From positions 27,874 through 91,873 of the forward strand of contig JAKZAN010000133.1 of NCBI GenBank assembly GCA_023053545.1: a stretch of DNA of 64,000 nucleotides. The letters run 5' to 3'. Under the pieces are notes generated by a model that saw only the letters and a list, made by a program, of their open reading frames with translations, did not search any database and was not told the origin of the DNA. The stretch's first letter is position 1. Each line of letters begins with the position of its first letter. The position numbers were made by a program, and so were the translations under genes. This DNA is from Lepidurus packardi. Its lineage: Eukaryota > Arthropoda > Branchiopoda > Notostraca > Triopsidae. Shown one piece after another: positions 34,561-45,738 of this stretch.

Positions 34561-36435
34561 ATGATCACTGAAGCCGACACTCTTAATAACCTCGAACTCC
34601 TCGGAAAGCCATAGACTCTAGAAGAGTCCGAAATCATACAGCCCGAAGCACTCCGCAATAAACTCAGCTCTGCCAACCACAAAATCCTAGAACTGTATTT
34701 ACCCACACCATTATACTCAATCCTCCGCTTTTCATTAAGTCAATGTAAATCCTGTTGGTGACACTCCACTAGACATAAGATTGCCCTACGTCAACGCAAA
34801 CAGAATGAATATCTCAGATCCCAGCTCAAAACCCTCAACGAGACTGTCGACGGAGTTATCGAGAAGGCGGCAGTCAAAGATACCCGCAGACGGTCTACTA
34901 GTAATATTGCCCGTGAGGATGTGACCAAAAGGGAACTCGAAAACAGTATGAAGCAAATCGTCAACTATAAGAAGGAGATAGCAGCACTGCGACTGAAGGC
35001 AGATGCTGGGGATTTCCCGACGCAGCTGCAGAAGCTTCAAGATGAAGTGAAAGCGAGAGATGAAACCATTTTATCCCTGAATGCAAGTATAAAAACTCTG
35101 GAAAAGCAGGGAAAGCGATACCAAGCAAGTGACTCTAACAAAATTGAGGAATAACTCAGCTCCAAGGTAACTAGTTTGACTGAAGAACTGAATTTCCTGA
35201 AGAAGAAGAACATTGAATTAAAAAAGACTAACGACTAACTTATCAAGAGAAAAGAGACTCCCGCCACCCATAGAAGCACTACCAATCTGCCAAATAATAT
35301 TTCGGCAAGCAAATCTATCCTGCTTACCGGTAGTCCACTCAAGGATCGAGATCTCAGCCAGCAGAATGATGATCTTAGATATATGCTTGAGGGGCTTAAA
35401 CTCGAAAATGATAAAGCTAAGGAGGCAATAGCCAGTCTCGAACACGCCAAGTCTGTCCTAGAGAAGAAGATCAAGATAGAGCAAGACGCATATAAGCTAA
35501 GATAGAGGAAACTAGAAGACTCTATCAGTGAGCTGAGATCAAGGCTGGAGGAGAAGGAAAAGTATCTTAATATCACGACTGCGAAGTTCAATGAACTGAA
35601 AAGAAGATCATTAACAGCAGCCACATCGTCTGTGTTAGAGCCTGTGACGTTTGGAAGGAAGGAAGACTTCTTTAGTCTCCAGAAGACAAACAGGAGGAGA
35701 GAATCGAAGGGGCTCACCAATATGTCCAATAATATCACTCGCTTTGACGACTCCACCAGTTTTAGCATCGGCGAAAACTACTCTATCAAGAAACTCACCT
35801 TCCGGTGGATCGACTAGCACATTCTCAGCCTCAATACTTAATATGAGGTCGGCACCCTCCACAAGACCAGGAAAATACTGGAGACCTTCAAGATTATGGG
35901 TGCCAATACAGAAGACCAGAAGACATAGGGAGGTGAACTGCCTGAAACAGTGAGTATTGCTGCTAATGTCAATTACACGCAGGGAGAGTTATAGTTGCAA
36001 GCCCATGAGTATATCAATCAGGTGGAGGGTTACGCGAATCGGCATATAGAGTTCCTGCGAGTGGTCACTTCGCGGGGCCAGGAGTTGCGGGTGGGTTCGG
36101 ACAGAAATCAAGCGAAGTGCAAGAGGTTTTCGATCGAGATCGGGTCTCACGAAATCCCCATCGCAATCATCGGCATCGTTGAGAATAAGAAGCGTAATTT
36201 TTAGTCCTATCTTTCCCGCTAGGCTTTAGTGATCAATCAGAAATTTGTGGACGTGCTGATATCTTTCGGCTTCGAAATCCGGAGAAAGGTCATCGATAAA
36301 ATCCCCCGCGAACCCAGCACCCAGTCGCCATTCCCCAGAAACAAAACTGTAGACAGGCTGGATTCTAAGCTCAGCCACTACAGCAGCGTCGAGCACAGAC
36401 CCAAGACCCTCGTCAACGACAAAAATCTCGACTGA
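34561..36435 (+). CDS. Coiled-coil protein
   Basis: 598 residues; a 78-nt intron (34695-34772), the longest in the window, joins 44 codons to the rest; stop TGA 36433-36435. The first 350 residues are coiled coil with a Ser/Thr-rich break. The C-terminal 200 residues look globular (SIKKLTFRWIDEHI ... KRFSIEIGSHEIPIAIIGIV ... VINQKFVDVLISFGFEIR) but match nothing I know. Multiple TAA/TAG codons encode Glu in the coil. A TATA-like AT-rich tract lies just before the start. Structural role is likely. Confidence 0.65.
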
Positions 36436-36606
36436 AAGTCCCTGAGTTTGTTCCCTTTTCATCCCTCCCTACCGAACGAGCATTATTCCGTGTTCTTGCA
36501 ATCCAATTCGCTATGAGATCTTATCCCTCTGTACAACTTCTAAGGCTTGTTTCTCAAAAAGATCTCTAATTGATGGACTGGCTGTCCCTGATATAATAAT
36601 CGAGTA

Positions 36607-37016
36607 TCAAGGATCTGCTGGCACAAAACTCTTCCAGATTCTATTAAGGCACTTTAGCTCGTCTCCAGCTACAATGTTGTTTTTGACAATGGAGTCGCAG
36701 TTGTCGGCAGGGGCGTTCAGCTTGAACACACCGAAAATCGCCCTAAGTTCATCCGTGGTGAGTTGCTTGAGTTTTCTATCGCCGTCTTTTTGAGTATTGA
36801 GATCGTTGATAAGGGTGTCAGCGACAGAAGCAGGGAGTGCGGCTTTATTCTTGATTCTAAAGAGGTCGAAGAGTATGTGTGAGGGGTTATAGGGAGTTAC
36901 ATGTAGGCTTTGATGGATTCCGAGATCTACTTTCGGAGGTCAGGAGTGTAGTTATGAGAGGGGAGCCATGCGGAATGTGCGGCGATGAAAAGGGTGAGGA
37001 GGAGGAGTTTTCTCAT
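36607..37016 (-). CDS. Small secreted protein
   Basis: 121 residues with a clear signal peptide (MRKLLLLTLFIAAHSAW); intron 36857-36900 (44 nt, phase 2); stop TGA 36607-36609. The mature part is helical and hydrophilic with two Cys that could pair (DNCDS and LKCLN). It continues only if the intron is removed; without it the frame ends in unrelated residues. No family recognised. Confidence 0.65.
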
Positions 37017-37176
37017 TTGAGTGAAATCAGGTTTTGGATATAAAATCAGTGATTGTTCACTTAGGAGTCATTTTTAAATGCTCGAAATTAAGGAGAGTAT
37101 AAACGCCTCTATTTTAAAAGTGTACTCTTAACAAATCCACAACCCTCTATCATTTCCACCTGAAAACGACGCTCTA

Positions 37177-38803
37177 TCATATGTAGGATGCGTCATGCGA
37201 CATCTACGAGTTCCGCGGCACCAGCTGGTGCAGCTGCTCGATCTCCCTCTCCTTCTCGTCCAGCATCTTGGCCTGCTGATCCACCAAGTTCTTATAATTG
37301 GCCAGTTCTCCCGCCAGGTTGATGAATGCCGATTTGTCTTAGGTCGCTTCTTCCTCCTCCTCGCCCTCCTCTTTGATCTCTAATAGTTATCGGATTTTCT
37401 ACACGCAGTTACCAATCAAGATGTTAAAGTTGTACCTAGTCCTTCTCATCGATAATCCTCTGAGCACGTCCGCGATACTCGTCGTACTCCCTTTGTAGTG
37501 CGTTATTGATATCTTCCCGATACTTGATCTCTTCCTCCATTCTCCTCTGACATTCTACAAGTTGATCCTGGAGCCTTGAGAGTTCTTCCGAATGACGTGA
37601 CTACGTAGCCTTATTCCTTACATCTGGAGTGAATGGCTCCACAACTGAGTAAACCATTTCCTTTTTCCTAAGGTCCATGCTAGGAGTATTTTCCGCACTT
37701 TTCTCAGCTCTCAGATCCTGTTGGACTGATTCTGACTGTGCATCCCTTTTGAAAATGTCCATTTAGTATTGAGTTGGGGACAGGTTTCTCAGCACATCGA
37801 TCTGCTCTCTGAGCTGTCTATTTTCTTCCTTTAGCTCCTCGCACTGCTTTGATAACCGGCTTTGCTATATCCCGTTTTCAGCATGATTTTTATTTGTTTG
37901 GATGACGTCTTGAAGGTGCTGAGTGAGTTGATTGTCGCGCCCTTCAAGGACCTTTACTTTCAGCTTTGTAGTTGCCAGCTAGCTCCGAACCGAAGCGATC
38001 TAGCTTAGAAGGTTCTGAACCTCTATTCCTTTTTACTTAATGATACTGCGATTTTCTTCGTGCAGGGAACGTACTGATTTTTCATGATCCTGCATTTTGG
38101 AACGCAAAAACTTATTCTGAGTGGTTAAGGTTTCAGCTGTATTGCGCATGTCCTGGAAGAGAAGCTGCTTCTGTTGCTGATCCTGGTGATAGAGGGTGAT
38201 CTTACGATTGTACTTCTGTTTAATCTGTTCCAACAACTGCTCGTAGGTGCCCTTCAAATGACTTACGATCGGTTACTGAAGGAGGGATTGCATGTGCTAA
38301 AATACCTCGATTGCTTTTGGTACTAGGCTTCGACCGAGCTACGGGACACTTCGAGCTGCTTTTTGAAGTCACTCGTCATGTTAGACAGTTACTTGCTGTG
38401 CGAAATGATCGTCTCTGTGTACCCATCCAGCATGTCTCTTAGCCTCTGGATTTCTGCGAACAACATCACGACATGGCAGTAGTAACTAGTTTTGTCCCGC
38501 TATTGACCCTCTTGAAGGCTCCTCAGATATCCATTTTGTTGTTAGATTTTGGTCTGCAGTTCAAGGATATGACTGTCCCGAGCCGTGACCTGTTCTTGAT
38601 AAAGAAATTGCTTTTGCTTTTCGGAAAAGTCTTCGTTCTGCATTCTGAAGGTAATGATGGGATGATTACGACTTGACTAGGTCTCGTATGCTGTGGAGGG
38701 GAGCGACGAGGTGGGTGTCAGCAGGGGAGGCTGGCTTGGTGAGGAGAGAGCCGTGGAGGACTGGGATGTTGTGTTTCTTGTAGAAGATTAGTTGTTTGTC
38801 CAT
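37177..38803 (-). CDS. Coiled-coil protein with a 20-nt intron
   Basis: 514 residues; start ATG 38801-38803, stop TGA 37177-37179. Introns at 38645-38669 (25 nt), 38323-38342 (20 nt) and 37399-37435 (37 nt), each needed for the frame. The whole protein after residue 45 is predicted coiled coil with many Gln, Glu and Lys, for example YEQLLEQIKQKYNRKITLYH. It is divergent from the giant repeat gene with 162 bp between starts. No family identified; the size and composition suggest a basal-body or axonemal structural protein, as inference only. Confidence 0.7.
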
Positions 38804-38965
38804 GGCCAAATTGGAGGAAGTTAAACGATATCTGAGCCTGAATGGAAACTGCAGCAACAAGGCAACCTCTATTTCTACAGTTTAGTTTAAATAAAAGTTT
38901 ATATCCTCTATATACTGATTCATAATCGAAATAGTCCACACAAACCACGGAAATCGACAACACCC

Positions 38966-41900
38966 ATGCATCATAGAGGCAAGCACAGCCAGGACAGGAC
39001 CCACCACCCTGACCTCAACGACCGCGCCCCCTCTCCCAAGAACAACTACGAATACGAAAAGTACCTCGAAAAGACCAGAGGAAAAAAGGGACCGGAAAAT
39101 CATCTATTCCAAAAGAAACTCGCAGCCGGCAAGTCCTTGGGAGAACTCAAATCCAAATTCCTGATGATGGACAAGCTCGAAGAGGAGTATGAGCAACTGC
39201 GCGAGAAGTCTATGAAAGAAGCCAAGCTACGCAGAGATATCTTGTCGCAGTCCCGCAAAAAAGAAAAAGAAGTATCAGTTCTTAAGAACAAGGTCAACAA
39301 ACACTAAATCGACAGAGTTAGTCTCAAGAACCGTCTCGCGAGACTCGAGGGCGAACGCGATAACTACTTAGTAGCCGTGGAGAGGTTGCAGAAGGAACTC
39401 AATGAGTATCGCAAAAGACTCAGACAGGAAATGTTCAGGCGGGAAGAGATGGAGAACAACTACCGGGTGCTCATCGAGGAGCAACAAAGAAGCTCAGCCC
39501 AGGACTACTACGCAGGCTCTAAGAAAAAGAAGCATGGTGCCAGTCAAAACAATCACAATCATGCATGTAGCAGATGTCCATTGCTCGAAGAGGAAATGGA
39601 GAGTATTGAAGGAGCCTATAAGAAAGAGGTGGGGCGCCTTAAAGACGACCTATCAAAGAATTACAACGAAATCATCAAAGTCGAACTCAACCTCAAAAAC
39701 ACAAATCAGGAAAGATAGAAGTTACAACAAGAGAAAGAATCCATTAAGATATAAAGAGACGAACTAAGGAAACGTATGGAAGAAATGAAGGCAACCCTAA
39801 AAAAGTGGGAGGGAGAAAGAGACACCATCAGACAGCTGGAGATTCATAAGGAAGAACTAACCAAGAAGAACAAGCAGGCGGAAGAGTGTTTGAATGGCCT
39901 GCGTCGAGAGTTCGAAAGCTTCAAAATCAAGAAGGAGAAAGAGTCACAAAAACACGAAAAGGATTTGGGCGAGATGCTACGTAGGCTATCAGAACAGCAG
40001 AATTAGAATTTGAATTTGAGGAACACTCTGAATCTCCTAAAAGAGAAGCAAGAATAGGAAGGGAGCTAGAAGGTCTCAGAGGCCTTAGTGCAAAATCTGG
40101 AGGGGGAGGTCAAGAAACTGAAGAAATAGAAGCAGGACATGAAGAACAAGGAGAGAGAGTTGGAAGACAAGCTGGTCAATCTGAAAATGTAGAAGGAGAA
40201 GGAGAAGAGGTAGCTGAGGGAAGCACTGAAAAGACTCGAAGAAGAAGTCAAGAACGAGTCGGGGACCCAATAACTGGAGAAGATGGAGAAGTTAAGGCAG
40301 AAGCTGGAAAAAGAGCTGCAAAAAGAAAGGGATGAACGAAAGGTAGAGGCGATAGAGAAAACCAAAGTTGAACAGCAATTGAAGGGGTTAGAGAAGGATA
40401 AGCAGAAGTTGGAGAACGAGATAAAGTGGATGAATGAGACTGTGAAGAGGGCACAGAAAGAAGCTGTACAGAAATAGGAGATACTAAAGAGTGTTGAGAG
40501 AGAATTGGAAGAAGCCGAGGAACTCAGGATGATGGTAGAAAAATACAAAGAAAGCTTGGAAAAGAGAGACAAGGAACTCAAAAAACAGAAGGAACTGTAT
40601 AGAGAGTTAGAGAAAATAGTGGAGGAGAATAGGGTGATGGCAGAAGAAAAAAGAGAGGAAAACTAGAAGATTCGACGAGAAGTAAAAGAGCTAAAAGAAA
40701 GGAATAGTCAAGCAGAAAAATAAATAAGATAACTGAGAGAAAAAGTGACTGACGGCGAGAGAGAAGCAAGGGAAATTATAAAGAGATTGAAAGAAGAGAA
40801 AGAGGAAATGATGTAGAGGGAAGAAGACGAAAAGGAGAATAGAAGGAGAGAAAAAGACAGAGAAGAGAAGTATATTTAGGAAATGAAGCAGAAGTATGAT
40901 TAGGCAAAAGAAAGAGAGGAGGAGTTGAACCAAGAAGTCTTGAGACTCAGTCAAGAGCTTCAAGCCCAAAAGCTGAGTGGCCAGACCGAGACTCAGCAAC
41001 TGTTGTAGCAGATCGCCCACTTGAGCGAACAGAAGGAGACTGCCAACAGAGACTTAGCACAAGCTCAAGAGTACATCAGGTAGTTGGCTGAGAAGGGGGA
41101 TGATGAAGAAGTCGACCAGTTGAACCAAGAAGTCTTGAGACTCAGTCAAGAGCTTCAAGCCCAAAAGCTGAGTGGCCAGACCGAGACTCAGCAACTGTTG
41201 TAGCAGATCGCCCACTTGAGCGAACAGAAGGAGACTGCCAACAGAGACTTAGCACAAGCTCAAGAGTACATCAGGTAGTTGGCTGAGAAGGGGGATGATG
41301 AAGAAGTCGACCAGTTGAACCAAGAAGTCTTGAGACTCAGTCAAGAGCTTCAAGCCCAAAAGCTGAGTGGCCAGACCGAGACTCAGCAACTGTTGTAGCA
41401 GATCGCCCACTTGAGCGAACAGAAGGAGACTGCCAACAGAGACTTAGCACAAGCTCAAGAGTACATCAGGTAGTTGGCTGAGAAGGGGGATGATGAAGAA
41501 GTCGACCAGTTGAACCAAGAAGTCTTGAGACTCAGTCAAGAGCTTCAAGCCCAAAAGCTGAGTGGCCAGACCGAGACTCAGCAACTGTTGTAGCAGATCG
41601 CCCACTTGAGCGAACAGAAGGAGACTGCCAACAGAGACTTAGCACAAGCTCAAGAGTACATCAGGTAGTTGGCTGAGAAGGGGGATGATGAAGAAGTCGA
41701 CCAGTTGAACCAAGAAGTCTTGAGACTCAGTCAAGAGCTTCAAGCCCAAAAGCTGAGTGGCCAGACCGAGACTCAGCAACTGTTGTAGCAGATCGCCCAC
41801 TTGAGCGAACAGAAGGAGACTGCCAACAGAGACTTAGCACAAGCTCAAGAGTACATCAGGTAGTTGGCTGAGAAGGGGGATGATGAAGAAGTCGACCAGT

Positions 41901-44536
41901 TGAACCAAGAAGTCTTGAGACTCAGTCAAGAGCTTCAAGCCCAAAAGCTGAGTGGCCAGACCGAGACTCAGCAACTGTTGTAGCAGATCGCCCACTTGAG
42001 CGAACAGAAGGAGACTGCCAACAGAGACTTAGCACAAGCTCAAGAGTACATCAGGTAGTTGGCTGAGAAGGGGGATGATGAAGAAGTCGACCAGTTGAAC
42101 CAAGAAGTCTTGAGACTCAGTCAAGAGCTTCAAGCCCAAAAGCTGAGTGGCCAGACCGAGACTCAGCAACTGTTGTAGCAGATCGCCCACTTGAGCGAAC
42201 AGAAGGAGACTGCCAACAGAGACTTAGCACAAGCTCAAGAGTACATCAGGTAGTTGGCTGAGAAGGGGGATGATGAAGAAGTCGACCAGTTGAACCAAGA
42301 AGTCTTGAGACTCAGTCAAGAGCTTCAAGCCCAAAAGCTGAGTGGCCAGACCGAGACTCAGCAACTGTTGTAGCAGATCGCCCACTTGAGCGAACAGAAG
42401 GAGACTGCCAACAGAGACTTAGCACAAGCTCAAGAGTACATCAGGTAGTTGGCTGAGAAGGGGGATGATGAAGAAGTCGACCAGTTGAACCAAGAAGTCT
42501 TGAGACTCAGTCAAGAGCTTCAAGCCCAAAAGCTGAGTGGCCAGACCGAGACTCAGCAACTGTTGTAGCAGATCGCCCACTTGAGCGAACAGAAGGAGAC
42601 TGCCAACAGAGACTTAGCACAAGCTCAAGAGTACATCAGGTAGTTGGCTGAGAAGGGGGATGATGAAGAAGTCGACCAGTTGAACCAAGAAGTCTTGAGA
42701 CTCAGTCAAGAGCTTCAAGCCCAAAAGCTGAGTGGCCAGACCGAGACTCAGCAACTGTTGTAGCAGATCGCCCACTTGAGCGAACAGAAGGAGACTGCCA
42801 ACAGAGACTTAGCACAAGCTCAAGAGTACATCAGGTAGTTGGCTGAGAAGGGGGATGATGAAGAAGTCGACCAGTTGAACCAAGAAGTCTTGAGACTCAG
42901 TCAAGAGCTTCAAGCCCAAAAGCTGAGTGGCCAGACCGAGACTCAGCAACTGTTGTAGCAGATCGCCCACTTGAGCGAACAGAAGGAGACTGCCAACAGA
43001 GACTTAGCACAAGCTCAAGAGTACATCAGGTAGTTGGCTGAGAAGGGGGATGATGAAGAAGTCGACCAGTTGAACCAAGAAGTCTTGAGACTCAGTCAAG
43101 AGCTTCAAGCCCAAAAGCTGAGTGGCCAGACCGAGACTCAGCAACTGTTGTAGCAGATCGCCCACTTGAGCGAACAGAAGGAGACTGCCAACAGAGACTT
43201 AGCACAAGCTCAAGAGTACATCAGGTAGTTGGCTGAGAAGGGGGATGATGAAGAAGTCGACCAGTTGAACCAAGAAGTCTTGAGACTCAGTCAAGAGCTT
43301 CAAGCCCAAAAGCTGAGTGGCCAGACCGAGACTCAGCAACTGTTGTAGCAGATCGCCCACTTGAGCGAACAGAAGGAGACTGCCAACAGAGACTTAGCAC
43401 AAGCTCAAGAGTACATCAGGTAGTTGGCTGAGAAGGGGGATGATGAAGAAGTCGACCAGTTGAACCAAGAAGTCTTGAGACTCAGTCAAGAGCTTCAAGC
43501 CCAAAAGCTGAGTGGCCAGACCGAGACTCAGCAACTGTTGTAGCAGATCGCCCACTTGAGCGAACAGAAGGAGACTGCCAACAGAGACTTAGCACAAGCT
43601 CAAGAGTACATCAGGTAGTTGGCTGAGAAGGGGGATGATGAAGAAGTCGACCAGTTGAACCAAGAAGTCTTGAGACTCAGTCAAGAGCTTCAAGCCCAAA
43701 AGCTGAGTGGCCAGACCGAGACTCAGCAACTGTTGTAGCAGATCGCCCACTTGAGCGAACAGAAGGAGACTGCCAACAGAGACTTAGCACAAGCTCAAGA
43801 GTACATCAGGTAGTTGGCTGAGAAGGGGGATGATGAAGAAGTCGACCAGTTGAACCAAGAAGTCTTGAGACTCAGTCAAGAGCTTCAAGCCCAAAAGCTG
43901 AGTGGCCAGACCGAGACTCAGCAACTGTTGTAGCAGATCGCCCACTTGAGCGAACAGAAGGAGACTGCCAACAGAGACTTAGCACAAGCTCAAGAGTACA
44001 TCAGGTAGTTGGCTGAGAAGGGGGATGATGAAGAAGTCGACCAGTTGAACCAAGAAGTCTTGAGACTCAGTCAAGAGCTTCAAGCCCAAAAGCTGAGTGG
44101 CCAGACCGAGACTCAGCAACTGTTGTAGCAAATTCACCTCCTCTCTAACTCTCTCCATGTATCCCCAACTCATCTGTTCCATCAGAATGAGTCACTCTCG
44201 TAGATTACTTAACTTAAAGCTACTGTTTAAACCCTCTAGTCTTAAAAGCTTTACCTTTTTTAAAAGCTCTCTTATGCTAATGAACAAATAATTCAACTTC
44301 GTACACAGACTCTTTCCAATACCTATAGCAGTAGCTTTAAAGATATGGAAAATACTTTGACATCCATGCCTCGGACATTCTAAGTTACTCAGCCAGTGAT
44401 TAAGTTGCCTGCCTGCGTGGGTATGTGGTCTGCGAGTGAGTAAATAACGATTCGGATCATTGAGGGTTTATTAGAAGAGGAGCTAATGAGTCAAGTGTTT
44501 GCGCCTACGTTTGATTACAACCTGTAGATATAATGA
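38966..44536 (+). CDS. Giant coiled-coil protein with 16 identical 65-residue repeats
   Basis: 1,856 residues in one uninterrupted frame, ATG 38966 to TGA 44534-44536, no introns. The N-terminal 650 residues are a highly charged coiled coil (Lys/Glu/Arg/Gln), with one Cys pair near CSRCP. Then come 16 complete and one partial copy of a 65-residue repeat (LNQEVLRLSQELQAQ ... LLEQIAHLSEQKETANRD ...), each with two TAG codons read as Glu. After the partial copy the frame continues for 135 unique residues (IHLLSNSL ... LEIE). A standard code would break this gene at dozens of places. Long rod-like structural proteins of this kind occur in ciliate cortex, basal-body-associated fibres and contractile stalks; location here is unknown. 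Confidence 0.85.
40925..44130 (+). repeat. Tandem repeat, 195 bp x 16.4 copies
   Basis: Copies start at 40925, 41120 and every 195 bp to 44045; the last is cut off at 44130. All copies I compared are identical base for base, including synonymous sites. 195 = 3 x 65, so the array keeps the frame of the coiled-coil gene. Copy number could be affected by assembly. Confidence 0.97.
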
Positions 44537-44730
44537 GGTATTCTCATAGTGTAATTAGGATGGAGTATTCGAGTATTGGCTCCCTTATTTGGGACACAGT
44601 TTTGGACTATTACATTTTGGGTGATGCCTCTATGGTTTATTGTCTAGAACGATTCAACTGTATTCCTTTAATTAACCATCGTGCTGCTTCTAATAAAATA
44701 TATTGATATTTTATCCTAGATTGCCGCCCC

Positions 44731-45617
44731 ATGTCCTCCGTCGATGACTACATCAACCACCCCCTCAACACCTCCTACTCCAAGTCTTCCTTCCATTTCT
44801 CCAAAAACCAACGTTTCTTCCCGTCTCTCTCCCCTAAAAGCTTCGACCTCACTTACAACCTCCCAGATACCAAAAATAAACGTAGTTGCAGCTTCGGCTA
44901 CGGCAGCAAAATCAACCTCGCACAAATACACGCTCCCTGCTCACCTCCTCCAGGCAGGTATCAGCTCAAAAGCGAGTTCGAACCTACTCACTCCAAAGGA
45001 TTCTCTTTTGGCATAGGCCGCGATGACTCTTCTTTCGGAGCCGTCCTCCCGCGAAAGCGAAGACACTCGACCCTACCAGGACCTGGAGAGTACACTCTGC
45101 CTACGACGTTGAACCAGCAAAGTGTCTACATCGGTAGCAAACTTAAGAGCGTCTTCAGCGGGAGTGGGTCTACGCCTGGACCCGGGACATACAGCATCAA
45201 GCCAACAGAGATGAACCGTTCTGGCAAATACGTCCTGTCGAATTACACGTACGAACCTGTTAGATAATTTGTTATTGAGTAGTAACCCGTTGTCGCCCAG
45301 CTACCGACACAAGACAATCTAGCCCAGCCTAAAGCGAGTGCCACGGCCAGAGCTGGGACCCGGCAGCTGTACTCCCCTACCATGATATGATTACTGGCTT
45401 AGACAAATAAACTCAGACGATGAGTCCTGAAGGCAAATACTTCGTGGCCAAGTATAAGAACAGCAAAGTGCGAACCTTCAGCAAGTCCAAAAGGTTCTCG
45501 ATGGCAGAAGTCAAAATGAAGAGCACGCTGCCAGGACCAGGCACATACCCCTCCTTTTCGGAGTTCGGGAAGACGGGTCTCGACATGTCCCGAATCCACG
45601 TGGGCTATAGAAAATGA
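44731..45617 (+). CDS. STPGR (sperm-tail PG-rich repeat) protein, copy 2
   Basis: 272 residues; introns 45249-45282 and 45369-45402 (both 34 nt); stop TGA 45615-45617. It has CSPPPGRY, PGPGEY, PGPGTY, LGPGSY and PGPGTYPSF motifs of the SHIPPO/ODF3 family, expected to bind axonemal microtubules. It parallels copy 1 at 6989-7939 along the whole length (KRSCSFGYG/RTTSFGKG-like and GFSFGIGR/GFSFGAGR blocks, then GKYxLS, PEGKYFxxK). The second intron splits the Tyr codon of the LGPGSY repeat at T|AC, the same place and phase as an intron of copy 1. The first intron is not shared. Confidence 0.85.
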
Positions 45618-45738
45618 CAGAACATTACAATAATTATTAATCTCAACTTTTCCCTCAAATTGACACTCTACTTACTGCCCCACTAACCCGCTCCACATTT
45701 TGGTGAAACTATAAGCACCGATACTGTAGTTATAAACA

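Noticed and set aside
40925-44130. The 195-bp repeat array as a CRISPR array or satellite
   Set aside because: There are no unique spacers; the array is continuous coding sequence in frame with flanking coiled-coil sequence.
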